In this document: positions 22,790 through 35,806 of the stretch, one piece after another
Numbering within the stretch: the first letter of the stretch is position 1
How the letters are laid out: each line of letters opens with the position of its first letter
Assembly (NCBI GenBank): GCA_023105745.1
Contig: JALGQZ010000017.1
Location: 716,001-780,000, forward strand
Length of the DNA stretch: 64,000 nucleotides
Direction: 5' to 3'
Origin: Austropuccinia psidii
Lineage: Eukaryota; Basidiomycota; Pucciniomycetes; Pucciniales; Sphaerophragmiaceae
The notes under the pieces: model-generated
Database searches by the model: none
What the model was told of the DNA's origin: nothing
Seen by the model: only the letters and a program-made list of their open reading frames with translations
Program-made: the position numbers and the translations under genes

Positions 22790-24076
22790 AATAATTTTAT
22801 TGATGAGGAATATACGCTTCTCCAATTTGAAGCTGATTGATGTGAATGTGCCCCGGGCCACTGCAGTGGCAATTTGGCAAGAGGTAATTTGCCTATCTCA
22901 TGTTCATTGAAAATGATGAGTATCAAATGATTACCATTTATGTGACCTAGGGAGATTGGATGCATAATTGAAACTCCACATGGACTGCATAGGGTTGGAA
23001 GGAATGTCTGTGGTGGGAAGTTCTGCCAATCTGAATGGAAAAATAAGGAAAGAGTGGCTTGAAGAGATCCATGCAATTGGTAAACAGGGTTTCAGACATA
23101 TCTATATTGGCTATCTCACTAATCTCATCTTTTTGACATAGGCTTGGATCTGTTTTCACCAATATCTGAGGAGCCATTAATCTATGAGACAATTTGGAAT
23201 ATGTCATTATTTCAAAGTGACATGTCCATACTGGTGGGTTTACCCAAGAGGCTCCATGCACTCTATCCATTGGTGCACAATCTTGTTCAACCAAGTCAAC
23301 ATTAAAAGCAGAGAGTTGCCAACATTTTATTTGAAGCCATTGCAATTTATATGGATGATCAGAACCCTCCGGTTAAATTCAATATTTCTGATTCAGCTTC
23401 CAGTGATTCTTTGTCAGTGGAAATTAGTGTTATGCAATATTTGGGCTCATGTTTGAGTGTCAACAAGGTTCAACTTGTTTCAAAAAGAAATGAAAGTCAA
23501 GAAGGTACTAGTATCACATCAAAGAGAATTTTAACACCAACTTTGACTGGCTTGGTCAATAATATCCTCCAGCTAATGATTGCATTTAATTGGGTACGGG
23601 CACATTCTAAGGTTGATTCAAAAACTACTCAGAAAATTGGAAAGCAATTGGTCAAGAGAGGAGTGGATCCTTTGCAAGCATTGGTGACCATTCAAGATCA
23701 GATGAAGGCTGGAAGGCCATGCTAAAATATGATTGCAGCATTCCTTACAGGGGGTGTATGTGGACTTCTGGTATGCTCAGCTGATTACCGCATTAGTTCA
23801 GCAAAAGGGACCCTTCAGCTTCTGGAAATTACATCAATGCTCAAGAGAAAAGAATCCTTGCCAGATGAGGATATTTGGAAGCACACAAACAAGTATATAT
23901 GTGAAATCCTTCATGAAAGCTTTTTCTCAAATCCTTCATCTTCACCAATTTGCCCAAGCAAATACTGCCTTGCAGAATATTTAGCATTGGATTTTAGTGA
24001 GGCATGGCAAAAAAAACACCCTTTGGAGTCTAATTTAATCATGAACTTACCTAAAAAGGTTGGTATTGACAAATAA
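22790..24076 (+). pseudogene. Unrecognised ORF cluster of transposon X, broken
   Basis: Several plus-strand stretches read like exons. One near 22800-22882 (KLIDVNVPRATAVAIWQE) ends at GAG|GTAATT. The longest begins after ACATAG at 23142 (GLDLFSPISEEPLIYETIWN), has a TAA near 23305, and runs to TAA at 23723-23725 (ending ..VTIQDQMKAGRPC). Further pieces at 23733-23984 and about 23830-24076 lie in two other frames. Repeated frame changes and stops suggest a decayed gene, possibly the transposase or accessory gene of X. No catalytic triad, zinc finger or named domain was recognised, so no function is given. Confidence 0.45.
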
Positions 24077-24369
24077 ATTCAAAAGGTGTAGTAGAGTGTG
24101 TGTGTGTCATATTACTTATTATTACCTCTGACCGGAATTTCATCACTATTGAGTGTAGAATACACTTACTGTGCGGAGTCATGACTTCGAACAGCTTTGT
24201 GCCAAGCGGCTTATAAGATTATCCAGTGTGCTTTTTTCAACTGAGTGCAAAAAAAGTCACGGGTAACAAGTTGATGCCACAATTATCACAATAGAGAATA
24301 ATTGTGCTTATGGGAATTTAGTGTAAAAAGAGAAAGATATGAGAGAAGTGAGGCCAGGAACCTTCTGAG

Positions 24370-24566
24370 GGGCTTGAACCCACAGTGCCTACCTGTTCCA
24401 CCAAGGAAGAATGAGTTGGATTTGGTTTGCCAAAGCTATTGTCACCAACCACCCAGATTCACAACCCAGGTGCCCCTGGGTGAGTCTGGCCAGTGCCCAG
24501 GATTGAACATGCTACCTCTCAACCAGTTTGAGAGGCAGATGCTCTAACCATTAGGTCATTCACATC
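24370..24566 (-). repeat. tRNA-derived SINE candidate
   Basis: On the minus strand, ACCTAATGGTTAGAGCATCTG resembles a Pol III A box within a tRNA D arm, and 35 nt on GTTCAATCC matches a B box (GTTCRANNC). Between them a CCTCTCAA..TTGAGAGG stem stands where the anticodon arm would be. A second GGGTTCAAGCCCC B-box-like stretch lies at 24369-24381, hinting at a dimeric arrangement. No poly-A end or target duplication was found. A degenerate tRNA pseudogene is the alternative. Confidence 0.5.
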
Positions 24567-24790
24567 ACATTGATTTCAATTGATCCTTTCAAAGCAAAAT
24601 CCCTCGCATCCAGACTTTTTTTCATGATTAATTTAATCACTCAAACCTAACCTTTTCCAAATTAATAATATGTTTCTCTCAAATATAAAATAATCCTCTG
24701 AACCAGAAACTTGTAATCAATACATACTGATGTACGTTTTTTCTTTAATTTTCAATTTAACAATATTTTCTTTTTATTTTATTGTTTTTT
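24567..24790. other. Spacer within transposon X
   Basis: AT-rich sequence between the tRNA-like segment and the hairpin array; nothing recognised. Confidence 0.4.
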
Positions 24791-24797
24791 ATTTAAA

Positions 24798-26580
24798 TTG
24801 ATTACTGGGGCTCTTACAGCCCCAGCGATCAATTTTTTTTTTTAAAAAAAACATTTTTTTTTTATTTTTTAAAATTTTATTTTTTAACATTGAAGTTTTA
24901 TTTCATATTTTTTTATTTAAATTGATTGCTGGGGCTCTTACAGCCCCAGCAATCAAAAAATATTAAAAAAAAAAACTTTTTTTTTTTTTGAAAAAATTTA
25001 TTTTTTAATATTTAAATTTTATTTTATTTTTTTTATATGAATTGATCGCTGGGGCTCTTACAGCCCCAGCAATCAAAATTTTTTAAAAAAAAATCTTTTT
25101 TTTTTTTTTAAAAAAATTTATTTTTTAACCTTTTATTTTTATTTTTTTATTTTTTATTTAAATTGATTGCTGGGACTCTTACAGCCCCAGCAATCAGAAA
25201 TTATTAAAAAAAAAAAATATTTTTTTTTTTTTACAATTTTATTTTTTGATATTTGAATTTTCTTTTATATTTTTTTATTTAAAGTGATTGCTGAGGCTCT
25301 TACAGCCCCAGCGATCAAAAAGTTTTTAAAAAAAAAAACATTTCTTTTTTTTTTTGAAAAAATTTTATTTTTTAAAATTTTCTTTTTATTTTTTTTTATT
25401 TAAATTGATTGCTGGGGCTCTTACAGCCCCAGCAATCAAAAATTAATAAAAAAAACATTTTTTTTTAATTTTTTAATATTTAATTGTTTTTTTTTTTTTG
25501 AAAAATTTTATTTTTTAAAATTTTCTTTTTATTTTTTATTTATTGAAATGGATTGCTGGGGCTCTTACAGCCCCAGCAATCAAAAATTAATAAAAAAAAA
25601 AAACATTTTTTTTTAATTTTTTAATATTTTATTTTTTTTTTCAAATTTTTTTTTATTTAATTTGATTGCTGTGGCTCTTACAGCCCCAGCAATCAAAAAG
25701 TTTTTTAAAAAAAAATGTTGTTTTTTAAAATTTTATTTTTATTTTATTTTTTTTCAATTTAAATTGGATGCTGGGGCTCTTACAGCCCCAGCAATCAAAA
25801 ATTATTAAAAAAAAAAAACATTTTTTTTTATTTAATTTGATTGCTGGGGCTTTTACAGCCCCAGCGATCAAAAAGTTTCAAAAAAAAAACATTTTTTTTT
25901 TTTTAAAATTTTATTTTTATTTTTTATTTATATTTAAATTGGTCGCTGGGGCTCTTACAGCCCCAGTGATCAAGAATCATTAAAAAAAAAAATTTTTTTT
26001 TTTTTTGAAATTTTTTTTTTTAATTCTTAATTTTTATTTTATGTTATTTTAGCAATCAAAAATTTTTTTTAAAAAAAAAAAAACTTATTTTTTTAATATT
26101 TTATTTTCAGCAATCCATTTTTTTTAAATTGATTGCTGGGGCTCTTACAGCCCCAGCAATCAAAATTTTTTAAAAAAAACCTTTTTTTTTTTTTTTAAAA
26201 AAATTAATTTTTAATTATTTTATTTAATTTTTTTTAATTTAAATTGAGCACTGGGGCTATTACACCCCCAGCAATCACAATGTTTTTTCAATTTTTTCGA
26301 AAAACATTTTTATTTTTATTTTTATTTCTTTTTAATTCAAATTGACTGCTGGGCCCCTTAAAGCCCCAGCAATCAAAATGTTTCTATTTTTTTTTAAAAT
26401 TTTAATTTTTACTTTATTTTTTATTTTTTTAAAAAAACATTTCCAATTTTTGAATTTTTTTTTTTAATTTGAATTGATCACTGGGGCCAGCCCCAGCAAT
26501 CAAAATGTTTTTTTATTTTTTTTAAAAACATTTTCAATTTTTTAATTTTTTTTTTAATTTAAATTGATTGCTGCCAGTGA
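24798..26580. repeat. Array of GC hairpins separated by poly-A/poly-T linkers
   Basis: About 15-16 copies of GATTGCTGGGGCT-cttac-AGCCCCAGCAATC occur, each a 13-bp inverted repeat with a 5-nt loop. They sit about 75-190 bp apart (most at 100-145), at about 24798, 24924, 25044, 25165, 25286, 25407, 25551, 25663, 25765, 25839, 25941, 26131, 26245, 26344, 26475 and a half copy near 26560. The first twelve are nearly perfect and all have the same loop orientation; the last ones decay. The linkers are A and T runs of varying length. Open frames across the array are artefacts. It is not a CRISPR array: the spacers are low-complexity and the context is eukaryotic. Confidence 0.88.
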
Positions 26581-26990
26581 GCACAATTTTTTTTCAAAAA
26601 AAAATGTGTTGTTTTTTTTTGAAAAAGATTTTTAAGTTTTTTTTTTTTTTGGAAATTTTAACTTCATTATTTTTTTCAATAATTTAAGCCACAGCAACAA
26701 TGATTTTTATTTTATTATTATTTTTTTGATTTAATGTCAAAAAAAAACTATTTTTTGTTTTTTTTTTGTTAAATTTTATTTTTTTGGTTGTTTTTGCGTT
26801 AATTCAATTGTAAACTCCGATGTTTTTAAAAGAAAAAATTTAAATTTATATTTAATAATTTTTTTCAATTTCATTACAACAATTATTTTTACAAAAAAAA
26901 CTTATTCTTTTTTTTTAATAAAATTTAAGCAACCATGATTTTTATTTACTTATTTTACTTTTTTTTTAATAAAAATCATTTTAGGGGAAA
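26581..26990. other. T/A-rich tail of the hairpin array
   Basis: Poly-T and poly-A sequence continues without hairpin units. It holds no gene. Confidence 0.5.
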
Positions 26991-27023
26991 GCCTCACCTG
27001 TCGCTTCTTGCTTTTTCAACAAT

Positions 27024-27129
27024 CATGAATCAACAGTCACCATACCAGCTCATTGAGCTCCCAAAATGTATGGAGTCACTTAATGATGAAGAAAAACATT
27101 TCATGGAAGGACTATTTCACCAGTTGTAA
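27024..27129 (+). CDS. Small hypothetical ORF in transposon X
   Basis: ATG 27024 opens 34 codons (MNQQSPYQLIELPKCMESLN..) to TAA 27127-27129. A TTTTAG acceptor-like site precedes it at about 26983. Its composition is protein-like, unlike its surroundings, and it could be an exon of a larger X gene. No homology is recognised. Confidence 0.25.
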
Positions 27130-27331
27130 ATGATTTTTCTTCATCAATTAGTGACTCAATGCATCCAAAAACCCTTCAAAACTCAAGCTTACACAGCACA
27201 AACAGAAAGGATGAGTCATTTTTGCATTTAAATTCCTTCTAATTTTACATTTCTTTTGATGTAGCTTTTCAACCTTAGACTAGGATACTTATGCATGAAA
27301 TGGGATGGTTGATGCAAACTTGAGTACATAT

Positions 27332-27387
27332 TTTCCTTTGATGACTTTCTTGAAATATATTTCCTTTGATGACTTTCTTGAAATATA
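27332..27387 (+). repeat. Tandem duplication of 28 bp
   Basis: TTTCCTTTGATGACTTTCTT plus GAAATATA occurs twice in direct succession within X, upstream of the helicase gene. It is a recent local duplication. Confidence 0.7.
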
Positions 27388-27712
27388 AGTCCTTAAGTAT
27401 CCTCAGGAATTTGCTTCATGTATTCTGTTCAAAGTCAGGACTTTGAATAGAAAGATTTTTCTCATTCAGAGCTTGATACAATTATATTGACATATCAAAG
27501 AATAAATTTCCTTTCCTCTCTAAATTGAGCTGTTTTTTTCAAACAATCTTTTATTGAACCTCACATGTTTCTATTTATAATACAAATAGTAACTGCAAAC
27601 CACAAGCCGGCCTGATTAGTATTAAATTTACTTTAGTATATATTCTTACTCTCCAGTTCATTGCATTTACCATTTATTCCTGTCAAGATCAAACTGAATC
27701 TTTTTTCAAAAT

Positions 27713-27873
27713 ATGGATTCTTCCAAGCCATATTGCCTTGGTATATTGAAAACCCATGTCTGCCTCACTAATCCCATTCAGAAACCTTTTCCACCGAATG
27801 ATTGGATTTTCTTATGTCATACAAGTCATAATTTATTCTTGTATACACAACATCAAAGAGAAGCTTGGGGTAG
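27713..27873 (+). CDS. SNF2-like helicase of transposon X, first exon up to the Ty3-B insertion
   Basis: ATG 27713 (MDSSKPYCLGILKTHVCLTN..) is preceded in frame by TGA a few codons upstream, supporting this start unless an intron precedes it. The 161-nt piece ends in TSD GGTAG (27869-27873) and joins 38566 in frame (GAAGCTTGGGGTAG|C). Its N-terminal residues belong to no domain I can name. The 10.7-kb insertion of Ty3-B makes the present gene non-functional unless the insert is removed. Confidence 0.75.
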
Positions 27874-29898
27874 TGTAAGGTTTGACTATGAAACAATAAG
27901 TAAAAATTACTAATTTATTACTTATTGTACTCTGAATGTCCTTATAAATTGAATAAATAAGATTAAAAATATAATAATAATAAATAATTATTATTATTAT
28001 GGCGTAAAATAATTATATTATTAAATAAATATAATAATATAATTTATATTATGAAAATATAATATAATAAATAAATATATTAATATAAAATAATTAATAT
28101 ATTAAAAAGCTCTTTATTATTGTTACCAACAAATAATAAAGGCGTAAAAAATTGTTTTTATTAATAAAAAACAATTAATAACAATAATATTACTAATATT
28201 AAAGTTATGAATTAATATAAATACTATTTATATTAATTAAAGAGTTATTAAGAGAGTAATAATAGAGAAATTATTATAATAAGAGAGAATAACCTACTTT
28301 TAACACTTAATATAATAATTTTGAAGTATTTTACGCCAAAAAATATAAATACAACTTTTTCAAATTGTATTTACAATAAAAATAAAGAAAATTACAAATT
28401 ATTCTGGGTTTTCACGTGGAAATGAGTTTTAGAGAGATTTTTAACAAAAACAATTAAATAAATGATTTAATCACGTCAAAATAGATGATTATAGCAAGGT
28501 GGTATTTGGTCTTTAATAATATAATGCTTTTATATATAAAGAATAAAGAAAATTACCTTTTGATTTAATTGATTTAATGTTTTTGATGCGTCTGAGGGGA
28601 AAATAGAGTAAAAAGAGCTCTATTTATAGTAAATACCTCCCTCCTAGAGTCCAACAGGCTTCTAGTAGACGTGTACTGATCATATCCACTGGAATTGATC
28701 AATATTTTTAAGGTTTGAGGGTGATTACATCATGATCAAACCATCTTACATCATTATTGCACCATTATTTAAAGTTATCACTGTAACTTTAAATTTGATG
28801 ACATCAGAGGCTTGGCAGAACCCCAAATTTCGTGGATTTTATTAGTTTTAATCATAAACTAATAGTATTCACCAATTTTATCACTCTTGTGACTGTTAAA
28901 CTCAATTTAAGGTTACAGTAGGTGATCATAACTGCTCAATTTAAGCTCAAACTTTGATCTTCAATAACTTTTAAGATTTACACGCTACAGCAATTCAGAG
29001 CGTGAATTCTGATAGCCTGGCATAACCTTATTATGCTGCCAAGAGCTTATCATTACATCATCAAAACTCTAATTTTGATGATTTTTCTTGTAACTCATCT
29101 TTTCTGTCGAAATTCAATATTTTAAACTTCAAACCTTGATTTCAGGGGGTTATACCCTGAATTTAATAATAAAAATTACATCAATCTTCACGAATGAACT
29201 AGTAGAATCCAACTGTATACTTTTCTTTAAGTTTGGACCACTTTCACAACAAAGTGGTCAACAGCTCTGTTGATTTTTATCAATATTTCATCATAGGTTT
29301 TAACCTTGTTTATAATTTGTAAAATAAAGTTCATATCTGTGTTCCTACAGTAATTACGTGGTGACTTTATTTTTGGTTCATCATTCTATCATGTATAGTT
29401 TAGAAGATATTAGCTATGATCCTTGAATATATGCATTGACCAAAAAAGTGCATATATTCAGGATAATTCCTTAAGTATTGATTTTGAGAATTAGCTTATT
29501 AATTGTTTTATGTGTGGCTTTTTATGGGGAACCCACTGGTACAATTTATTTCACATGTTGTTTCATTGGTTTCTGAGATAAATAGGATTTTATGGTTTTT
29601 ATAAGGTATTATACCTTATAATTCATTAAATATTGACTTTACAGATATGCCATAAAAATGGTATATGTGTATTTTTCCATGAGGAATCCAATGGTACAAT
29701 TTATTTTACATGTTTATTCATTGGTTTTTAAGTTAAACCAATTTTTGTGTTAATTTATGGTATTTTTTGTATATTTAAGTAATTAATTTTAATGTATAAT
29801 TATTCTAAGTAATTTTAGTATAATTATATTAAAGGTATAATTATTCTTAATCTTTTTGTGACCTTATTGGGTATGTGGTCATATCTCAAAGGCTCACA
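27874..29898 (-). repeat. Ty3-B 3' LTR
   Basis: 2025 bp. The plus-strand left edge TGTAAGGTTTGACTATG contains the inverted repeat CAATAAGTAA and TTACTTATTG within the first 60 bp. It is the partner of 36535-38560. Confidence 0.93.
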
Positions 29899-30016
29899 TT
29901 CCCTACCACCAAAAAAGATTGTACCACAATCTGATATGTATGATAAGGGTATCATCCACTGTCCTACCTCTTCAATAGACTTTGCTAGTCTTGAAGCTCA
30001 ATAATGCTTAACTTTT

Positions 30017-33000
30017 TTATTTCTCAGGTTTTCTTTCATGTCTGAACCTTCTTAGTAGTTTATCAGCATTTGTTATATCTTTCTCAAGTAGCCATTCATC
30101 TTCTTGAGTTGAATTTCTATACCTTACAAGGTATTCTTTTTCTTTTTTGTTTCTTGTCCTTCTTTCTTTAAGGACTTTTGCTATTTTCTTTTCCTCTCCT
30201 TCTTCCAAGGGGGGAATCTCAAGTGGGGGTTTATTTCTTAGTGGAAATAACTCTTTGTCACTTGAACTGTAAGGTTTTATCAGACTTACAGGGAAAGTTG
30301 GGTGTTTGTTCATTAGTTCACCTGTGAGTTCCAATTGCACAGCATTGGGTCCATGAAGTGCTTTTATCATAAATGGTCCTGCAAAGGAATCTTTCAATTT
30401 GTTTGGGCCTTTTATGTTATTGAAATTAAGGGTTGATACTAAAACCAAGTCCCCTATTTTGAAATCAGGTGGCTTATGATTTTTATCCCATCTTTCTTTT
30501 GCATATTTAAAAGAATCTTGCATGCATCTGTTTGCATGGTGTCTTGCTTTGTCAAGCATTATCTTGAAACTGCTTGCTGTTGGATGTATATCCACTAAGT
30601 CCTTTTTGAGGGTATCATAAGGAACTCTTGGATTCCAACCTTTCTCTAGCATTGCTGGTGTTTTGCCAGTGGAAGAATGGATTGATGTCTTGTATGCCAG
30701 TTCAAGTGCTGGTATTAGTGTACACCAATCATGGGTAAAACCATCAGAATCTTTGAATTCTAGCCCATAAGCACAGAATCTTCTGATCATATCCTCTAGA
30801 GTCTGTATCATTCTTTCTGCTAAACCATCAGTTTGGGGATGATAAGCTGTTGAGAATGATAATTTTGTCCCAAACAAGTTATGGAGATTTGTCCATAATG
30901 CTGAAGTGAACTTTGGGTCTCTGTCACTTATAATATTTTGGAATAAGCCTGTGTGGCTAATGACTTTATTCCATATCATTATGGCTGTATCCATAGCTGT
31001 GTCATCTTTATGACATGGTTAGAACATGGGAGTTTTGCTGTATCTGTCAACTAGCACTAGGCATGCATTATAACTCCTGTCTCCTCCTGGAGGTAAGGCT
31101 GTTACCCAATCCATATGAACTATTTCCCATGGGGATTTTGGTTCTTGGATTTGGATCATCATTCCAAATTTCTTTCCTGTGGCTCTGTTGGCTTTTTGAC
31201 ATCTGTCACAGGTCTGGCAGTACTCTGCAACATCTTTCTTCCAATTTGGCCACCAAGAACAGGTTTTCACCCTCTCTAGTGTCCTATCTTCTGAGAGATG
31301 TACAGATGCAACACTATCATGACACTCATGTAAAATGGTGTTTATTAGTGTTCTGTCTGTTAAGGCCATAACACATGTATGTTTTGTTCTATGGTAAAGG
31401 ATTCCATCAAGGAGGTGAAATCTTCCTTCATCATATGCCTTTTTCCATATTTCATCTAGTTTTGATGAAAGTGATGGATCTTTGCAGTCTTTCATTAGAA
31501 GTTGGCTTAAGATATGGCAATTTTTGTCTGTCTTATAGCTTTCTTTAACTTGGTTAAAGAATTCTGTGCCAATGTCTGTAACACATATTCCTTCTATATG
31601 GTGCTCTTCTTGTGGTACCCATGCTGGATTGTCAGGGGTATTTGCTAGAGCCCATCTGCTGAGACCATCTGCATTTTTGTGAATATTTCCAGATTTATGA
31701 ACAATAGTCATATTTCCTCTATATTCCTGGATAGCAATTTGCCATCTTAGCATATGTCTGTTTGGAGTCTTCATATTTAATAGTGATTTCACAGCATTAC
31801 AGTCTGTGATTACATCAAATACTGTGCCATCCAAATAATAATGCAATTTTTCTAAAGCCCACACTAGGCATAAGCATTCCATTTGGCTTGCTCCATACCT
31901 TGCTTCTATTTGCCTTGAAATGAAACAAATTGGTCCTTCCACTGGTTTATCATTGATAATTTGTGTTTGGTGAAGTGCAGCACCTAGTCCTTCTCCACAA
32001 GCATCAATGTACAGTTTGAAGGGTAGTTTCCAATCTGGCATTAGGAGAAATGGGGCATTTGTTAAGGAATTTTTCAATTCTTTATATGCCTTGACTCTTT
32101 CTTCTGTCATCTCATAGACTGTTTGTTGGTCACATAGCTTATACAAGGATTTAGCAATCTTTGCAAAGTCCTTTATATGCTGTCTATAGTAACCAGCAAA
32201 TCCTAGAAATGATTGCATTTCTTTTTTGGTTTGAGGCATTGGTTTAAGTAGTACTGCTGCTACTTTATTTTTGTCTATGCCTAGACTAAGTCCAGATACC
32301 ACATGTCCTAGTGCTTTTAATTCACTATATGCAAAATGACACTTTTTCAAGGAAATTTTCATATTCACTTGAACTATTTTCTGTAGTACCCTTTCTAGTC
32401 TTGTAAGGTGATTTTCCCAAGTCTCTGAGCAAACTATAATATCATCAATATAGATAATTAACCATCCTTCTGATAATTCTTCAGGAAATATGGTATTCAT
32501 CATTCTTTGATAATGGGAAGGTGCATTTTTTATCCCAAATGGCATTCTTAAGTATTCAAAAATTCCACAATGGACTATTATTCTTAGTAGTTTCTTGGCA
32601 TTGTCTGTTAAGACATTTTGATGAAAACCTTTAAGAGCATCCATAGCTGTGATGAACTTAGCTTGTGACAATTGGGTCAATGTCTCATGGATTCTGGGTA
32701 TTGGATATCTGTCTGGAATGGTATAGGTATTCAGGGCTCTGAAGTCTCCTACCATCCTTGACTTTCCATTATGCCAAGTTATAATGACAGGTGTAGTAAC
32801 TTCTACTTGTTCATTATGTCCAACCTTTCTTAATACTCCAAGGTCCATTAATTCTTTAATGTGTACCTCTAAGGCTTCTCTAGCTCTTGGACTGGCTGGA
32901 TAAGCAGGTCTTCTTAATAAAGGTGGGTAAGACTTTTCTACATTAAGAATTATATCCACTTCATGTCCAATTATGGCACCTAGTGGCTCTTTGTCAGTTG

Positions 33001-35806
33001 CAAAGGCATTTTTATACTTAAATAAGAGGTCAATCAATTTTTCTTTCATTTTTTCTGTTAATTCTTGATTGAATTCTGCCTCTTTAAGTTGTTCAGATAT
33101 AAAAATTTCTTTTTCTGGAATTTTTTCTTCCTTCTTAATAACTGTGATTTGTTTTTTGTTATTTAAGAAGCCAAACTTTTGTCTTTTCTTATCTCCTATG
33201 GTAAAATATCTGTCTTTTTGGTTGGAGATATCTATACCATAGATTGATAAGTAGTCATTCCCAAGTATGAAATGATTACTAGTACAGTTGTCCATTACTA
33301 CAAACTCTACTTTAATTCTAACACATTGTGAGGGATGAGGAAAAATTAGTGTTAAATCAATTATTCCAAGGGGCTTCATGCTCTCACTTGCACTACTAAA
33401 TTTGACACCTTGTATTGGCATAAGTTTTTCTTGCCAATTTGGGACAATGGTTTTTAAATAACTTTTGCCAACACAAGTGCAATATGCTCCTGTATCCAAG
33501 TTAACTTTTCCTTCCTGGTTATCAACCATAACAATACTTATACTTGATTTTCCAGCTGTATATCCCATTCCTCTTGCAGGTTTGGTTCTATACATTTTGG
33601 CATCTTGTATGTTTGTCAGGTTTGTGTCAGATGTTCCAACTTGTGGTAAGTTTGAATTAACATCCAGTACTTCATAAATTAAGTCAATATTATTAATTTG
33701 TGCATTAATTATATTGATTTCATCACTTTCAGAGCTTTCTGACTCTTCTGTCTCTTTTTCAGAGTCAGATTCCTCTTCTTTGTAATTGTGGCTTTCTGTT
33801 TCCACAATTTCATTAATTTTTGCTTTTTTAAGGCAATTATTGGCTAAGTGTCCAATACCTCCACATTTATGGCATTTTCTTTGCTCATTATTGTTGGATG
33901 TATTGGGCTTAAAGGATTCTTTTGATTTATCTTTTCTGATAAATGGTTTATTTGGGCTTTTAATGTCCAATTTTTTCCAAGTCCTGCCAATTTTTGTTCT
34001 TGTCACTATATCTTCTAGTGCATTTATATACTCTTCTGTGGAGCATGGTTCTATACATCTGCTTCTTAGGGCATGTTCTAGTTCCCCTCCACATTTTTTA
34101 AGTATTTTCATATGCACCATCTTCTGTGACATTTCTGGGTATAGTGCATTAAGTCTTTCAACTTGTTTTAAGAACCAAGTTAAAGGTTTGTCTTTCTCTG
34201 GGTCAAAGAAAGAGTTTTCAAATGCATTTTCTATCTTATACCTCCAGGCATCATTTGCCCACTTGGTGATTATTTCTTGTTTCCACCAAGACCAGGTATT
34301 TTTACCATTTGTTTGTCTTATGCCATAATACCATCTTTTTGCAGATTTCTCAAACAAAGAATGTAATCTTGCAGTGATTAATTCATCTGGTATGGCATAA
34401 TCTTCTTGTAACATGTCAATTGTTTTAATGAATGACATGTGGTCATATTCACCTTCTCCTGTGAATGTTGGCCATTCTTTCAGTTGAGGTGCTTCCTTCA
34501 TTAAGACTTGGTTATTATCTTGGTGACTCAAGTCTGTTATGAAAGGATTTGACAATTCCTCTTTTGTTTTAACAGGGCTTCTTATATGAGAAAATGGTGT
34601 TGATAACTTTGGCATATTTAAATTAGCCTCATTAATTTTATCCATTTTTTCAGTGATAAGTCTTATTTCACTCTGAATATCATCTTTCAGATGCATTCTT
34701 GCTTCATCACTTTTTTCCACATGGTCCAAAAGTAATTTTTGGTGTGATGAAGTCTTTTCTTCAAATTTTTCTACAGAAATACTTAATTTATTCAATTTTT
34801 CTGTAAGATTGTCAATACTCACATCATAATTGATTGTCAAAGTTTTGTCTTTGATATCTTTTATGTATTTATACAATTCTTGTTGTCCTTGTATTAATTT
34901 TTGAGTATTGTCAATTAAATTCTTTGGTTTATTATTTTCAACAATAAACTTAATGTTGTCAATTTCTTTCTTGTTTTGCACAACAATTTTTGTTAAAGAA
35001 GATAAATTGTTATTTATTTCTTGTAGTGATAATAAACTTTCTTTAATTTCTTTTAGAGGTAATATACTATTTTTAATTTCTGTTAAAGTATTTACAACAT
35101 CTTTGGACAAGGTTATTTCTTTGGGAAATGAGGTTGTCTCATTCTTTGCTCTTCCTTGTCCTTGAATTCCATCAAGGTTCTGGCCATGTTGAAAACATTG
35201 TCCATGGCATCCTTTTGGATTCTTGGGATTCTGTAGCTTGGGGAATATGGTTTCCTCCAATGCTTTTTCTTGTTCTTCTTCCCTTCTTGGGGAAGTGGGT
35301 TGGCTTGGGGCTTGCTGGTAGAAGCTACTGGGGCTTCTTCCTTGGTTGCCTTCCTCTTTTTGGCATGGTAATCCTTGATTTTTTTGATTTGAGGTTTGGA
35401 TGACAGTGGATTCCATCCATTGGAGTATTTCACTATCTCCTCCTCTTTGAGGAACTTTTTCAGGATGTGCCAGGAGTTCATCACTCCTTGGTGTATTTGA
35501 GGCAACATTTCCCAATCTTTGTCCTTGTACACTGTGCAATACTGCTTGTACTGGCTCATGTAGATGTCTATTTGAGCCCTCTGAATGTGATTTGTACCTG
35601 TTTGAGTTACTCATACTTAGTTCTAATTCAGGCTCAGATATCATGGGCATTTCTGGGACTTGCCTTTGGGATAAGGCACTTCCTTGTGTGGATTCTGTTC
35701 CACTGGGGATATTGCCCTTTCTTTTCCCTTTTGAGGGATCAATTCTACCTCTGAGTCCAGCTCCATCTGATTGGATGGAGTATTGGGAACCTCTTCTGGT
35801 AGTCAT
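30017..35806 (-). CDS. Ty3-B Gag-Pol polyprotein, one in-frame stop
   Basis: ATG 35806 opens a single 1930-codon frame, broken only by TAA at 31021-31019 inside integrase (TPMF*PCHKDD; A has Leu there). In order: a low-complexity Gag N-terminus (residues 1-225, overlapping a second frame), coiled coil (about 225-400), capsid ([15 protein letters not shown]), knuckle [14 protein letters not shown] (about 645), protease [11 protein letters not shown] (about 770), RT with FHQNVLTD and YIDDIIVCS (about 1120), and RNase H ([15 protein letters not shown]). Integrase carries the HHCC motif, [22 protein letters not shown] and [12 protein letters not shown], and a chromodomain-like tail ([20 protein letters not shown]). 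All catalytic residues are present, so apart from the stop the copy looks competent. Confidence 0.93.
35113..35795 (-). pseudogene. Ty3-B accessory ORF in the +1 frame over gag
   Basis: From the acceptor at 35795 the +1 frame is open for about 50 codons ([20 protein letters not shown]..). It then meets four stops within 33 nt (35643-35611) and is open again to TAA at 35115-35113. The second open part is clearly homologous to [58 protein letters not shown]. The stop cluster may mark a second intron, since candidate GT and AG sites flank it, or decay of this frame in B. The protein is unrecognised; the [10 protein letters not shown] stretch is a possible nuclear signal. Confidence 0.55.

Noticed and set aside
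25768..25983. Open frame across the hairpin array
   Set aside because: It only reads hairpin units and poly-A as Lys/Phe runs; no start context and no conservation beyond the repeat.
24798..26580. CRISPR-like array of regular palindromic repeats
   Set aside because: Linkers are poly-A/T of varying length, repeats are not separated by unique spacers, and the context is a fungal-type transposon with introns.
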